Under the pieces are notes generated by a model, which saw only the letters and a list, made by a program, of their open reading frames with translations, did not search any database and had not been told where the DNA came from. The translations under genes and the position numbers were made by a program. 64,000 bases of DNA, taken from assembly GCA_038373865.1 (NCBI GenBank), contig JAXGGA010005534.1, positions 1 through 64,000 of the forward strand, written 5' to 3'. Source of the stretch: Uloborus plumipes (taxonomy: Eukaryota > Arthropoda > Arachnida > Araneae > Uloboridae). Positions within the stretch are counted from its first letter, which is position 1. Each line of letters opens with the position of its first letter. Below are positions 49,405 through 61,834 of this stretch, one piece after another.

Positions 49405-50335
49405 GAATCGTTTAAGGGTTCCTCTTTTTTTCTCCCTTTCATTGTCAGAAAAAGAATGGCATCAGCGCTTGGGAAAACGACAGCTTTCTGTAGTATATAT
49501 TTACATTATTTCCCTTTTTTGAGGTATTTCTTTATGTATCACTTACTTTATAAGGGAATTGTGTATATATTAGGGTTTGTGCTGTGGGGGATGGGGGTTC
49601 AAAGGTCTCCTCATGACGAGAAGTACAAAAAGCGAAGTGCAAATAACCTAAAGGTTATGTACTTTACCGATGATTAATAATTGGCAAAATCGGGCTAATT
49701 AATCGGATGAAAAACTATTTTTTAAATATTATTCTTTAAAGCATACCTTCACTAAGAAACTATGATGAATAATTTAATTAATAGTAATAATAATCCTCAC
49801 AGTTGATATAAAGTTTTTTTTTAATTAATTATCCTACTTTGAATAAATATACATAGACAATGTTGCAACATTTTTCATGTGGCAATAGTTTTCTCCTTAG
49901 CACAGTGCTTTTAGAAAACTTCTAATTTTCAAAGAACAGAAGTATTGAATTAAGTTGCTACTAATTATTTAAAAATATGAATTAAAAGTACTCCTAAATT
50001 GGAGTGCTCACCACAGACTCCGCTCCCCCCCCCCCTTTTTTTGTCAAATTAACATAATGAACAATGTGTGAATAATATTATTGACAATAAATCGAAAATC
50101 GGTTTTGAAGAAATCGGTCGGAAAGAAATTTGATAAAATATTAAAATTATTTTGTGAGAACTAGGAAAGTCTTCTCTCAGAAATAAATTACATACTATTT
50201 CTAAACTTAGAATTGTATAAGAGAGAAAAAACAGTGATGGTAAAATTGGTAGTAGACAAACAATCATCCTTATTATTAATTGGCTCAGCCGATAAATCGG
50301 CAATCGGCCAATTTGCTTATCGGTGTATACCTAGT
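49405..50335. other. Upstream DNA, no gene recognised
   Basis: Between the promoter region and the Tc1 element. Frames at 49321-49677 have no recognisable domain. A C10 tract is near 50029. Confidence 0.45.
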
Positions 50336-50340
50336 ATGTA

Positions 50341-51902
50341 CAGTGCGTACCGAAATGATAGGTCCACCCGCATTTTTCAAAATTTCGACTCTTAATTGAG
50401 GATAGGAAGCACTTTTTTGAATGGAGACAATCTTTAATCGTTATAACTATATATGATGAAATTTCTTTAAAATTAATCATTCCTCTTTATTTTATTCAAA
50501 TCTTCACTTTCAGACCGTTTCAAAAAGATAGGTCCAACTTCAGAAATTTTGCACCAATCACGCTTATTTCCAAAACAATTGCATTCATATCGTTGCTTAG
50601 TCTCATTCCTGGATTATGCTATCTGCTAATCCTGCAGTAGGTATATTTTAACAGATTTTAATGTCACGTTGTAATCAAACAAAATGGGTTGCCGTTGTAG
50701 TCTTTCGCTGGTCTAGCAGGAGAAAACTGATGCATTTAAAAAGTGCAAAATCGATTAGAAAAATAGGTAAGGTTTCAAACAGATCGCATAACGTTATAAG
50801 CAATTTTTTGCGACTTAGAAATGCTTATGGCAGTAAAGAATCTTCTGGCTGCCAGTCAAAAGTGACAACCCGACAAAGAAGGACTATCGGAAAGGACTTA
50901 AAATCTGTAAATATGAGCATATCCACTTTTAACAGCCAACAAAACTCTTCAACATCAAAATCTACCGTTCATAGATTGGTAAAGAAGTATAGTAATTCAG
51001 TTTATTTGAAGAGCAAGGCGACTCCGAAATTGACTAAAAAGCACAAAGAAAAGAGATAGAAATATGCACAGGAAGTAATGTCCTGGAAACAAGATTGGCA
51101 TCGAGTGATATTCAGTGATGATTAGAAATTCAACCTGGACAGTCCAAAGAACTGGCAGTATTACTTTTACGATGTGCGTAACGATAGACAGATATCCTCT
51201 CTGAAGCAAGCTGGTGGTGGTTCCGTTATGTTGTGGGCCGGATTCGGAGGTGCAGGAGAAATCAATATAGCATTTGTAGACATTCGCTTGGATGCTGTAG
51301 GCTATCAACAGCTGCTTGAATAATATTTTCTTCCACAATCAGAGCACATTGTGGAGACCATTCTTCATCTTCCAACGGGATGGTAATCCTATGTACACTG
51401 CAAAGTCTACTTTCGAATGTTTTATGGATACTGGTATACATTTGTTAATAAGACACTTTGTTGCCCCGACCTAAGTACGGTAAAAAAACATGTGGGGTAT
51501 ACTCGCAACACCTGTGTTTGCAGGCGGAGGGTAGTACAACAGTGCAGCAGACTTGAAAACGGCTATCTCCTCCGAATGGTCTAAAACTGACAAATTGTTT
51601 GCAAATACTTGTAGAAACCATGCAGAACAGAATTTATGAGCTGATTCATAAAAAGTAGCAAAATTTCTTATTAATTCAACAGTAATTTGATGCTTGGTTC
51701 GGTGGACCCATCTTTTTGAAACAGCTGTTTCATGTAATTTTTGATTTAATTATTATTCCTATTATTTTTATGTTATTCATGTATTATTTCTCATTGAATG
51801 AAGTAACGTAGTTTATAAAATAGCACTTTGTACACAATAGAACCTCTTTTACCAGCATAACTGTTGTTTTTACTGGTGGACCTATCATTTCGTCACGCAC
51901 TG
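50341..51902 (+). mobile_element. Tc1-like transposon, full-length but inactivated
   Basis: Ends CAGTGCGTACCGAAATGATA then GGTCCACC on the left and the inverse GGTGGACCTATCATTTCGTC ACGCACTG on the right, each bordered by TA. The sub-terminal motif AAAAAGATAGGTCCAAC (50522) repeats the recognition sequence, and GGTGGACCCATCTTTTTGAAA (inverse, 51700) mirrors it. At 1562 bp it has the size of a complete Tc1 element. The transposase frame is broken. Confidence 0.9.
50661..51660 (+). pseudogene. Tc1-like transposase, broken
   Basis: The N-terminal 132-codon frame (50661-51059) holds the helix-turn-helix region: SAKSIRKIGKVSNRSHNVIS, RRTIGKDLK, STVHRLVKKY. After a TAG at 51057 the frame carries VMSWKQDWHRVIFSDD-stop-KFNLDSPKN; IFSD(D/E)xKFNLD is the second catalytic region. 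GGGSVMLWAGFGGAGEI follows. Several stops and apparent shifts follow, and the final DE region is hard to trace. Confidence 0.85.
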
Positions 51903-51904
51903 TA

Positions 51905-53550
51905 TATTATCTATAATACTCTGTTTCTTTATCTGAGATATTAAGGGTGAGGGGGTGTGATGGGGAAAAATAGCTAATCATTCAAAACTGCTCGTAAAAC
52001 AAAAAGCGACGAGGAGCAATTTAAACGAATCAATTATTCTTATCATCATTATTATAGGATAGTTAATTTACAAAAAAAAAAAAAAAAAAAAAAAAACGAA
52101 TAATAGACGTAAATTTTAATTAGCACAGGTTGAAGCACTACGGTTTATTTGTTGCTACTTAAAATATCTCAAAACTTAGAATTAAAAAACACATTTTTTT
52201 ACCCTTAAGCATTACAAACTGGGGTACATATTTACCCATTTACCCTGTGCGTTTTTCGTTCATTAAATCGTTCTAAAAGCTGTAATTTGACTAATAAGTA
52301 CTTTTTTTAATGCCAAAGAGAATGGAAAAGAGCAAATTCAGTTTTATCAAGATTTAGTTGTACAGAATGCTATTTGAATAGCTAAAACAGCCAAAAACCG
52401 GTTGAACTGTCAGTTAAAAAAAACAATTTACAACAATCTTACTAGGCAACTGAGTTTCAAATTTCTAACTGTATTTTCAAGAGACTTTAAGAAAAATAAA
52501 AAAAAACACCATCATTATGTTTTGCCAAAAATCTACTTATTAGAACAAAACAAAATATTGATCTATGAAAACCTCAAAGGGAAAAAAATAAATTCTCATT
52601 TTAAAAAATATCATTCAGTTTCAATTTCATATCCCTTTAAAGCTTTCACCAATGAATTGGCGCGTCTCACACTGCATCTTTTCGCCATCCTCTGCGAAAA
52701 AAATTGGATACATACAATTTTTCCTTGTACTCCCACTGTATAAGTACTTAAACTGAAAATCATCGCCGAAATTCGTAAATCTAATGTTTTCTCTATATAT
52801 TAAAAAAAAGTAAGCTCTAAGATATCGTGAAAGGATGTTTGTGCCTGGGCTGCGTCCAGGCTGCACCATAGCACCTGCAGACTTGCAACTTGGTACAAAA
52901 TTAGTTCGAGCCATGTAGATTTGCACTTCGGAGCATTTTTTTTTTAATTTTCGAATTATTTTTTTAAATGAATCTTTTAAGAATAAATTTCATACTTAGG
53001 GAGCAAATTAGGGAGCAAAAAAATACCCCCACCCACTAATGTTATGTATCGTTAGAAAGAGGTTTTTGTTCTAAAATAGACGACCTGTGTTCCATTTCTC
53101 TCTTTTAATTATAGCAGGAGATAGAAGTGATTCTAATTTAGCCATTTTTCAAGGCACATCTCGAGCAAAATTGTATTACATTTGACCAAACAGCTGCAAA
53201 ATCTTTTGACTGAGTCAATAAGCAAAACGGTGACGTTTCGTTTTGTTTCTTCCTCGTCTTAATTCAACGAAATATACAAGATTGCTTTTAGCGCGTGTTT
53301 TCTTGACCTTTTTTTTTATTATTTAAGAAAGGTTGTTTCACTTTTCTTATAGCATTTTATTTTGTTTAAGTGATTTCATATGAATTAAATTGCGTGTGTG
53401 AAGGTTTTTTTTTTTTTTTTTTTTTTCTGCGAGGAAAAGGAGCTTTATTTTTTGTTTGCGCTAGATATTTTATTATGTTTTTTAATTATATATTTTTTTT
53501 TTTAGTTTTATATCAATATGAGGGGTCTCTTTATTTGTTTGGCGAATTAT
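51905..53550. other. Upstream DNA, no gene recognised
   Basis: AT-rich with an A-run at 52073-52096 and a T-run at 53406. A GC-richer patch at 52835-52930 keeps a 99-codon minus-strand frame open, but no domain or splice context supports it. Confidence 0.5.
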
Positions 53551-53555
53551 TTTAA

Positions 53556-54156
53556 CCCGCGAGCACTAGCACCGGGCCTCTCAGGCCCGGTCATTATTTA
53601 AATTCGCTGCCAAAAATCTCCCATTCACCGGAAATGTACGAGATTCGCAGTAGCTGCGTTCAGGGAAACTTTCTTACTGACCACATGTTTTTCAGGAATT
53701 AACAGACCCACTTTCCCCCAAAAAATATCGGTTTGGGCCGCAGAGGCCCGGCGCGAGTGCTCGCGTTTCTCATTCTGCATTGAGAACGCGAAGAAAGAGG
53801 TTTGCAAAATGCTTCACAATTTGAGTTACAAAGATGAAATGAAGAGGTTGTAGACTTTGTGATTAAAATTTAGTGTTCAAAACACAATTTTTTCTGCTTT
53901 AAAACTCAATTTCTTGAAAAAAAAAAAAGAACTGCTACGGGCCTGCGAGGCCCGGCACGAGTGCTCGTGTGACTCAAAGTAGCAATTTGAGTTATAAAGA
54001 TGAAATGAAGAGGTTGCAGACTTTGTGATTAAAATTTAGTGTTCAAAACACAATTTTTCTGCTTTACAAACTCAATTTCCAGAAAACAACCGCTCCGGGC
54101 CTGCGCGGCCCGGCGCGAGTGCTCGTGTAACGCAAAGTAGCGCGAGGGATCGCGGG
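53556..54156. mobile_element. TTAA-flanked MITE with tandem GC-rich hairpins, copy 2
   Basis: Near-identical to 20505-21096: CCCGCGAGCACTAGC and GCGAGGGATCGCGGG ends, TTAA at 53552-53555 and 54157-54160, same three hairpins and AAATTTAGTGTTCAAAACAC blocks. The small number of differences means both descend from a common active master and inserted independently. Confidence 0.85.
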
Positions 54157-54239
54157 TTAAATTTCAAAGGAACTGTTACTGTGCTTTTAAAGGGTATGTG
54201 AGCATTTCAGTTAAAGAAAATGATTATTTAACATCAAGA

Positions 54240-54420
54240 TGGGGGGGGGGGGGTTCAGCGGGGACGTCGTATTTAGTGGCAAAAAGTCGATTGGACTCCA
54301 AACCACCAGAACCGGGTTGGTGATCGAGCTGCCGAAGGCGGTGAGATAGGTGCCGCAGGCGACGAACATGGGTTGGTGAGCGAAGCGAGCAGGGGGTGGT
54401 GCCCTCTAGTGCTGTAAGGT
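54240..54420. repeat. GC-rich block with GGGTTGGTGA repeats
   Basis: A G13 tract is followed by GGGTTGGTGATCGAGC near 54314 and GGGTTGGTGAGCGAAGCGAG near 54370, in otherwise AT-rich DNA. It looks like a fragment of a dispersed repeat; no second copy is present in the window. Confidence 0.35.
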
Positions 54421-54809
54421 TAACTAGAATATAATAAGAACTAAATCAATTTTATTAAAAAAGGGAAAATATTTTACCTACACTTGACACTAAGAGAAAC
54501 TACAAAACGGGGTGTAAGTAAACTACAAACTGGTCATTTGCCGCCCCCCCTGCCCCTTAATAAATTTGGATTTTATAAATCAATGTATTTGCATATAAGT
54601 GGGAGGGGATTTGGCCATGTTTTGGTAAATCTTACATTGTGTATACACTTTTTGCCCCCCCCCTCCCTCCCCTGGAAAGTTAGAAATGACGGGCCTGCAT
54701 CAAATCCACACTAGCTTCTCGTCTTCACTTCGTCACAGTAAACCAGATATTGAAGGGTCTCGTGGCTTTATTTTATTGGTAAAACTTTGAAATGAACTAA
54801 ACTAGCATA

Positions 54810-55649
54810 TACATCCTTGTGCAAATTATTTGAAACAAACTCGAAAAATTGAGAAAACGAAGAAGAAACACGATTTTATTAGAATTTATATAAAGTCAAG
54901 ATATTTTATAACATAATAGGATCTTAACAACTCTTTATTAACATTTGGACACGATTTGGCATGGAATTCACCAATTTTTTACTCTCATTTGTAATATTTG
55001 TGTCCTTACACCAGACATAATTTAGCGCAGTGCTTCTCCATAGTTGAAAAGCCCTCATGCAATAGGCGATTCTTGCATATAGTCCAAAGATTCTCGACTG
55101 GATTGATACCAGGAGAGTTCCCAAGTCCTCCATTATCTCCATTTGGTTCTCAGACATGAATTTCCTTGTACTTTTAGGCGTATGGCAAACGGCTTAATCC
55201 GGCTGGAAAATCTCCATTTTGTCTACGCAACGTTTCTTCAATGCTGGTAAAGCCTTTTTTCTGAAATTGTAATAGATTGCTCAGAACGCATCATACACTC
55301 AGCAAGTTGCAAAGAACCAACCCCATTTTGATCGAAACAACCCCAAACATCTTCTTTTGTGTGTGCAAACAAATCGGTTCATGATGCAGTCCCGTGGTGT
55401 TACATTTATCGCTGACAACAGTGAAATCTCAACTGACGTAATCATATATGTAGTTTTAATCTGTGGAAGTTCCTGCACACGCGCCCCTAGAACCCCTCTG
55501 ATTAGTGAAAATTGATAATAGGCGAAGGATTTTATTCATATCATCCATATTTTTATTACTTTTAGTATGATTAGTGGAAAATATTAGGATTAATCTCGAA
55601 ATTAAATTTAAAAAAAATCTTTGTTTCAATTAATTTGCACAAGGGTGTA
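54810..55649 (-). mobile_element. Tc1-like transposon relic
   Basis: Left end TACATCCTTGTGCAAATTAT TTGAAAC and right inverse TACACCCTTGTGCAAATTAA TTGAAAC are TIRs. About 840 bp, so roughly half of a complete element is missing. The transposase remnant is on the minus strand. Confidence 0.82.
54924..55200 (-). pseudogene. Tc1-like transposase C-terminus
   Basis: Minus-strand frames give GGLGNSPGINPVENLW-like sequence (one frame) and NITNESKKLVNSMPNRVQML (adjacent frame). NSPxxNPxENLW is the third catalytic region and LVxSMPxRxQ the C-terminal helix of Tc1 transposases. Frameshifts split it. Confidence 0.75.
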
Positions 55650-55742
55650 GGTATTCAGCCGATAACGTCGCTGACTAACTTAGAAACGCAGTCAGTAGTT
55701 TAAGGTGTACCTGGGATAGAGTTCTAGACTGTTTTATAATTC

Positions 55743-56258
55743 TACACTGCAAAAAATAAAGTGTTAATTTTAAAGTACAATACTGGCAGCAGAGGTTCCA
55801 GTTTAAAACTATAAAATGCGCAGTAAGAAATTGCAAAATTAGTACTTTTACAGTTTACAACAGTAAAGCAGCAATTTTAGTTTATTATCGCAACGTTAGC
55901 TGTATTATACTGTAAAAACAACGGTATAATACTAGCAGCAGAGGTTTCAGTTTAAAACTAAAATGCACAGTAATAAACTAAAATTAGCAATTTTACATTT
56001 TCATTTCTGTAAAATAAAATTAGAAACTTTACAGTTAATTACTGCGAAACAGCAATTTTTTTTTATTACCGCACTTTTGTAGTTTATTACCACAAAATTA
56101 GCTGTGTGACTCTGTAAATACAAGAGTAAAATATTAGCAGCATAAGTTCCAGCTAAAACTGTAAAATGCACAGTAATCAGCTGTAAAATTAGCAATTTTA
56201 CAGTTTGTTACTATAAAATAGCTGTATTATACAGTAAAAACAACATCCATTTTTTGCA
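55743..56258. mobile_element. Palindromic MITE family, copy 6 (expanded)
   Basis: Starts TACACTGCAAAAAATAAAGT and ends CAACATCCATTTTTTGCA. The family block TGGCAGCAGAGGTTCCAGTT occurs near 55784, again as TAGCAGCAGAGGTTTCAGTT near 55932, and as TAGCAGCATAAGTTCCAGCT near 56135, so three core units are present against one in the 180-198-bp copies. Confidence 0.72.
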
Positions 56259-56604
56259 TTCATCTTTTTTTTTTTTTTTTTTGGAATTGGGAAAAAGAAC
56301 AAAATGCGATTTTGAGTTGAAAATAAAGTGGTGGCACTTTTGAGGATTTTTTAGATATGAAGAAACACATCTAAATGTATGTAGGGTTTAATAGCAGCTC
56401 GTGATTGCGAAAAACATAACTTGAATTCAAGATGTCGAAACAACTTGTTTTTTTTCTGCGGGGGGGGGGGGGTTACTCATTATCTCTGAACATTTCTCTG
56501 ACTGAAACGTGTGGTTAAGAAAATAACCTCATGGCTGTCGTTTATTGTGCGAAAAAATATGAGGTTAAGAAGTACCGTTGGTAAGCACGGACAAAAGTGT
56601 AACC

Positions 56605-56713
<109 letters not shown>

Positions 56714-56764
56714 AGCAATAACCGGTAGAAATATGTTTTCCTTTTCAATCTCTAACGTCGTGTA

Positions 56765-56995
56765 GTCTCTCTTTCAAATTGGCAGTCTTCCAGCGTCTCC
56801 ACTACTTCACCTCTTGCAAGGAGTCCATACATGACATGATGGCTCAGTGAGACAGAGACTGCAACAGGGTGCGTCCCGCTGCACCACCATGCTGGACCTG
56901 ACTGCCCACACACAAACGTACACACCTATCGTAATTCTTAATTGCGAAAAGCATAATTTGAATTCCACATGTCAAAATTCAAATTCCTCTTTTTT
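56765..56995 (+). repeat. GC-rich repeat with 'TTTGAATTCCACATG' tail, copy 2
   Basis: Shares with 29540-29810 the ACACACCTATCGTAATTCTT/ACAAACCTATCACACTTCGT segment and the tail AATTTGAATTCCACATGTCA AAATTCAAATTCCT. In both cases a microsatellite precedes the body. A shorter tail-like piece (AACTTGAATTCAAGATGTCG) occurs at 56418. Confidence 0.55.
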
Positions 56996-57940
56996 TTGAA
57001 AACCTGGAGTAAAATTTAAACAATCCATAGTTCATTTCAAATAGAACTTACTGTTACGGAGTTATCCGAAATCCCCAATTAATTGTCACTGAATTCAAAT
57101 CCAGAAAATGTATCCCAACCATGTTCTCTCGATTCATATAATAACTCCCTCGAATGAGGTGACATTCAATGCATAGACTTCGTGTTTAATATGAAACGAC
57201 CGTAATTAGTTCAAGCTGAATCAACTACCAAACTGAACAGTTTCGCATGAATGATTTAAAGGTATTCTATGTCATTTATCGGCATGCTTTCCCCGTTACT
57301 TTGCTGTCTCAAATTATGAGAGGGAATTGGTAAATTCCATTGGGTAAGGTTCATTTATTTGAAGAGAATTCTGACTTGATTATCACATTTTTTCAAACGG
57401 GAAATGCTGAAGATCATTAAGCAAAATTAAATATCTTGATTTGTGTTTTTTTTTTCTTTTAAGTCAGTAATCTAGATAAATAATACCGTTTTATTGCTAG
57501 TTCACCCCTATAATCAAATCAAAATGTCCGTTTGAAGTAAATACTACTTCATTTGAGGATTTCCTACCCTAACACAGTGCCTGCCACTAATAAAATCATT
57601 GCATTATAAAATCTGTCGCTTTATAAAATCAAATCTGAAAGAACGGAATCATTACTATATAAAAACATGTTAAAACTATCCTTTAATAAAATCATTAGCG
57701 CCGTATTTAAAAATCAAGTTTTTGGAGAGTATATGTTTAAAAAAGAGGGGGGGGGGGATACCCTTGTCTGCAAAAAATCAAAATGTTCTTTCTCTGAAAG
57801 ATTACAGAGGTCGACAGTTTATATCATTCAGTTGTGTAAAGATCCTTCGCCAGAAAATATGCCTAAACGTCAAGATTTACGAATAATCTTTGCTTTCAAA
57901 TTCTAGTTCTCAAACAACAATAAGTCAATATTTTAAAATC

Positions 57941-59245
57941 GGGTCAATCCATGCGAAATCATACAGGAATGTCATACAGGAATAGTGAGCAACAATGTTT
58001 AGTTAAACATTGTTGCTCACTATTTTTGATTTTTAAAACTTTTTGCCTGTTAATTAACTGTTATATTGGGAGCATGAAACAATGGTTTAAAAAATTTTAA
58101 ACCTTCAGAATTTTTTTTAGCAAGCACTTTTCAGTAGCTGCGGAAGCGACTTTTCGTGAAAAGAGTACTTTGTGAAGATGCTTATAACTTTTTGATTTAT
58201 AAATATATCAAAATGATTTAAAAACCACTTGATTGAGCAAAAAATTATCTAAATTTCTATACCAGTTATTTTTCTGATAATTAGTAACAAATTTGTGTAA
58301 AATTGGCTTAAAAGTAAGATTTTTTGTGTGAAATTTTACATTTTTGGCATAAAAATATTAGTAGAAGGAATTAAGACTCACCCTTACTTATTTTTCCCTT
58401 GAATAGATATCTCATAGGACTATTCCCAGAAGTAGTGTGAAACATTTGAAGTCAGTCTTTTTTTATATATAATTTGTCAAACTTGGCATTTTGGAGAAAA
58501 AATGCTAACTTTGAGATTTAATATCTGAAAAGGGACTGAATGAAAATCTACAAAAATTTAACTGGATAACCTTCTTATAGTAGTAAATATGTAGCAAAAT
58601 TCTTATGAGTGATATCGTTCTAGTTTTAGAGATATAGAGCCGCGAAGTTGACTGAAAATTTTCATTTATTTTGACGCCAAAAAATCATCACATAATGCAA
58701 AATTAATTATTCTCGTAATATTAGATGAGTTTTTTTGTGGTATAAACTAACCCTTTTACCAAAACATATAATATTTTAATTTATTTTCCATTTACAGAAA
58801 GAAATAATTTAGATATTATGCTTTTATAAATGCATTTTTTTCTACGTGTTAGTCATAAAACATGATTTTCCTAAAGCGGTCTTTATGCATCTAGTGAGCA
58901 AAGAACAATTATAGTTTTAATCTAACCTACAACTCTTCATTCATTTTTAAAAGTTTAAAGCGTTAAAACATCCCTACAGCACCAAATAGTCGCTAAAAAT
59001 CCGAATTTAAGCTCTAGATATATTTATAAATAAAAAAGTTATAAGCATCTTCACAAAGTACTCTTTTCACGAAAAGTTGCTTCCACAGCTACTGAAAAGT
59101 GCTTGCCAAAAAAAATTCTGAAGGTTTAAAATTTTTTAAACCATTGTTTCATGCTCCCAATATAACAGTGAATTAACAGGCAAAAAGTTTTAAAAATCAA
59201 AAATAGTGAGCAACATGGTCTGTATGATCTCACATGGATTGACCC
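57941..59245. mobile_element. Nested long-TIR element with GGGTCAATCCATG ends
   Basis: Arms of about 250 bp: GGGTCAATCCATGCGAAATC at the left and inverse GGGTCAATCCATGTGAGATC at the right. The match continues through TTTTTGCCTGTTAATT, GGGAGCATGAAACAATGG, GCACTTTTCAGTAGCTG and AGAGTACTTTGTGAAGATGC to ATAAATATAT. AATC borders both ends (57937-57940 and 59246-59249), a likely 4-bp target duplication. The 600-bp centre has no open frame, so it is non-autonomous. The left arm has gained an extra palindrome at 57981-58024. Confidence 0.85.
57981..58024. repeat. Perfect 21-bp inverted repeat with 2-nt loop
   Basis: AATAGTGAGCAACAATGTTT(A) pairs exactly with its inverse across GT. It is absent from the right arm of the element, which has AATAGTGAGCAACATGGTCT, so it arose by local inverted duplication within the left terminus. 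Confidence 0.85.
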
Positions 59246-59479
59246 AATCCTTTTGTAATTTAGAAAACGTACTGTTACATTTAAGCTGAATTCGAACTGT
59301 GTTTTAATTAACTGAATGTAAAATATTGCAAACAGTAATTAATTAATTTTTATTTTGTGAAAACTTTAAAACTTTTTCTTTTTGTAATTTTATATGTGCC
59401 GGTTTATAAAATCAGTCGCTTAAGGAAATCACATATCCTTGGAACAAATGTGATTTTAATAGGCGGCGGGCACTGTATT

Positions 59480-60945
59480 AGGAAAATGGTGAAAACAATC
59501 ATAAATAATACTTACAGCATGAAATAAACTTTTTAAAACTCTAACTTGGAAAAAGAAACAAAATTACCTGCTTCAAATGTTTCAACACAACTAGCAATAA
59601 ATAAAAAAAAAATAATCAATACAATATTTTATAGCAAAAACTTCAATTTGATTTTAGTGCTTAAATTGATGAAATAAATCTTAAGAAAAGTGAAACTTGT
59701 ACAATACCCCTGGCAATTGATGAATTAAGTTTGATGAGAATTGATGAGTTAAGCGGGGGGGGGGGGGGCATATCTTGAAAAGAATTAAAAGGCGTCCTTT
59801 ATATGATATTCTGTTTAAATTCTAAATACACTAATAATCAAATTTAAATATTACATGTCTAAAATTTTATCCAAATAAAACATATTTTTTAGGAAGAAAT
59901 TGCAAATTTTAGAGATCGATTTAAGTTTTAAATTCTTTATCAAACCAAAAAAAGAGTAAAAATTTTTATATTATTAGCTTTTTATCTCATTTATGGTTCA
60001 ACTGCCATTTTCAAGCGAATGCAATTGAACAGCTTTTATTGATGCATTGATGCGTGGTATAGAATCAAAATATTAACTCTAATCTGATAATAAAAAATGA
60101 TAAAATATATAATGTGATTTTTTTAACAGTAGAATATTAACTGTGTTACTTGTTACATTTTTAATCCAAATATTAATTAATTAATTTTATTCAAAAAAAC
60201 TGCTAATTTCTGCTGAAAAATAGTGCATAAACAATTATCTGCAATAAAAACTACAGCTTAAAATCTTTAATACTGTCGTTCTGATTTATTTTTTGATAAC
60301 CTTAAATAAAACTCAAAGTATAGCTATACAACTTTGTTTCGTAGTGAGAATGCTTTATTAGGAGATAAATAATTTCTTTCAATGAGAACATAAAAAAAAA
60401 GGTATTGTCTTTTACCTTCTTTTTAAAATTTACTCTTTATATTAAAAGGCTTTCTTTATTTTCTGTAAAATGCCGAATCTCATTACGTGAAAATTCTGAG
60501 GTATTAACTTAATTTTCTCTGGTATTTTTTTCAAACGAAAATGCAATTAGTTATAATGCCACTTCAGATTAACCTTAAAAATGTACCAACATCGCATTAA
60601 TAATATGCTCCGCATAACTACTTTTCATTTTAATGGTTAGTTATAATATATTTCTTGTGGGTTTTGCATAATTGGAAGGGACATTTCCACTCTAATTAAG
60701 AGCAAATGCTAACTCATTAAGTTTTTAAGTGCACTTTACATTCTATTTTAATGCAACTACTACAGACGAGCAAAAATCGAATAATTTTTAAAATATGGCA
60801 AATGTGCAGATGTAGGACATCTAGTACGTGTAAATATTAAACAGGGATTGATTCCATTTTAAATGGACAAATACTACAAACTAAAATGTGCAACACTCAC
60901 AGCACGATGCATTATCATCGCAAATTTATTTCAGAAAAAAAATCT
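59480..60945. other. Upstream DNA, no gene recognised
   Basis: AT-rich, with a G14-15 tract near 59755. No coding signature. Confidence 0.5.
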
Positions 60946-60946
60946 T

Positions 60947-61439
60947 CAATGGGGGAGTTTCCTTCAGTCAAAAGTACTACTTTTTGTTATTGAAATTGAT
61001 AAAATGATAAAAAATAACATGGGCCCGGAAAATACTTTAATTTTCGCAAGTTTATTTTTTATTATTTTTTTTAAATACCCTACCTTGAAAACGGAGCGTG
61101 GTTTTTGTGACGTCAGTGGTGTACCTAACAGCTCTCTTTCCAATAATAACACCATTTTGCTTGACTTGAGTGGTCCAATCGCAGAAATCGGTGACGTCAC
61201 GACCTTCGTCATCTCACTACAACCAATTAGATTTCGCGCTTACGTCACCACCACCACTGACGTCATGCACAGATGGTTTTTTTTTTTTTTTTCTCGGAAT
61301 AGCATCTGGGCACCGGTTAAAATAATTCATAAAAAATATATAACAGTGTCAAAAAATAAAAAAATAAGTTAATTCCTTTGTTTTGAAGCATGTTCTTTCA
61401 GAAAAAAATACTTTTGAAATTTCGGAAACTCCCCCATTG
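60947..61439. mobile_element. MITE carrying four CRE-like TGACGTCA sites
   Basis: Left CAATGGGGGAGTTTCC and right GGAAACTCCCCCATTG are perfect 16-bp inverted ends, with AAAAGTA/TACTTTT just inside. The middle holds GTGACGTCAGTGGT (61108), GGTGACGTCACG (61190), TTACGTCACC (61240) and CCACTGACGTCATG (61254). The outer pair is itself inverted. A 169-codon frame spans most of it but has no domain and ends in low-complexity sequence; it is not supported as a gene. Confidence 0.7.
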
Positions 61440-61724
61440 CACTTGCCTGCGAATTTAAAGTTTTTGTTTACCACCTAAAGTGAAGTGTGCGATTATACAT
61501 AATGTCAAGGTGCTAAATCCAAGTGTTTAAAGATTTTTACTTAATCTAAGATATTTTCATTATCCTACTTTATTTGAAAGTGCTAACTTTATTTTTGTGA
61601 TAAGTACACAACTTTCCAGTCATTATGGTTTTTATAACATATTGAAGGAAAATGCTCGAATTTAAGGAAAGAGGAGATATTATCAAATTATATCAATTAA
61701 AAAAAAACGTTTCCCTATTTTTTT

Positions 61725-61815
61725 TAATATTTTTATCTTTTTATTTATTTATTTATTTATTTTTTATTTATTTTTATTTATTTTATTTTTTTTTAATTTT
61801 TTTTTTTTTATATTT
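61725..61815 (+). repeat. TTTA-type simple repeat
   Basis: TTTATTTATTTATTTATTTT and related runs directly upstream of the mariner element. Confidence 0.85.
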
Positions 61816-61834
61816 AGTACGTTAATATGTATGT

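Larger units (their letters stand above)
57575..59475. mobile_element. Outer TIR element, interrupted by a nested element
   Basis: CAGTGCCTGCCACTAATAAA at the left and inverse CAGTGCCCGCCGCCTATTAA at the right; a TA follows the right end. Sub-terminal ATAAAATC...GTCGCTTTATAAAATC near 57600 mirrors GATTTTATAAACCGGCAC near 59398. Without the nested insertion it would be about 600 bp. Internal 79-codon frame not identified. Confidence 0.65.

Noticed and set aside
49032..49677. Coding genes upstream of the Ig gene in the CpG-rich region
   Set aside because: Frames are open on both strands because of base composition; no domain or splice structure supports them.
60863..61372. 169-codon protein-coding gene
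   Set aside because: The frame covers a MITE including its inverted end and a T-run, has no recognisable domain and no splice context.
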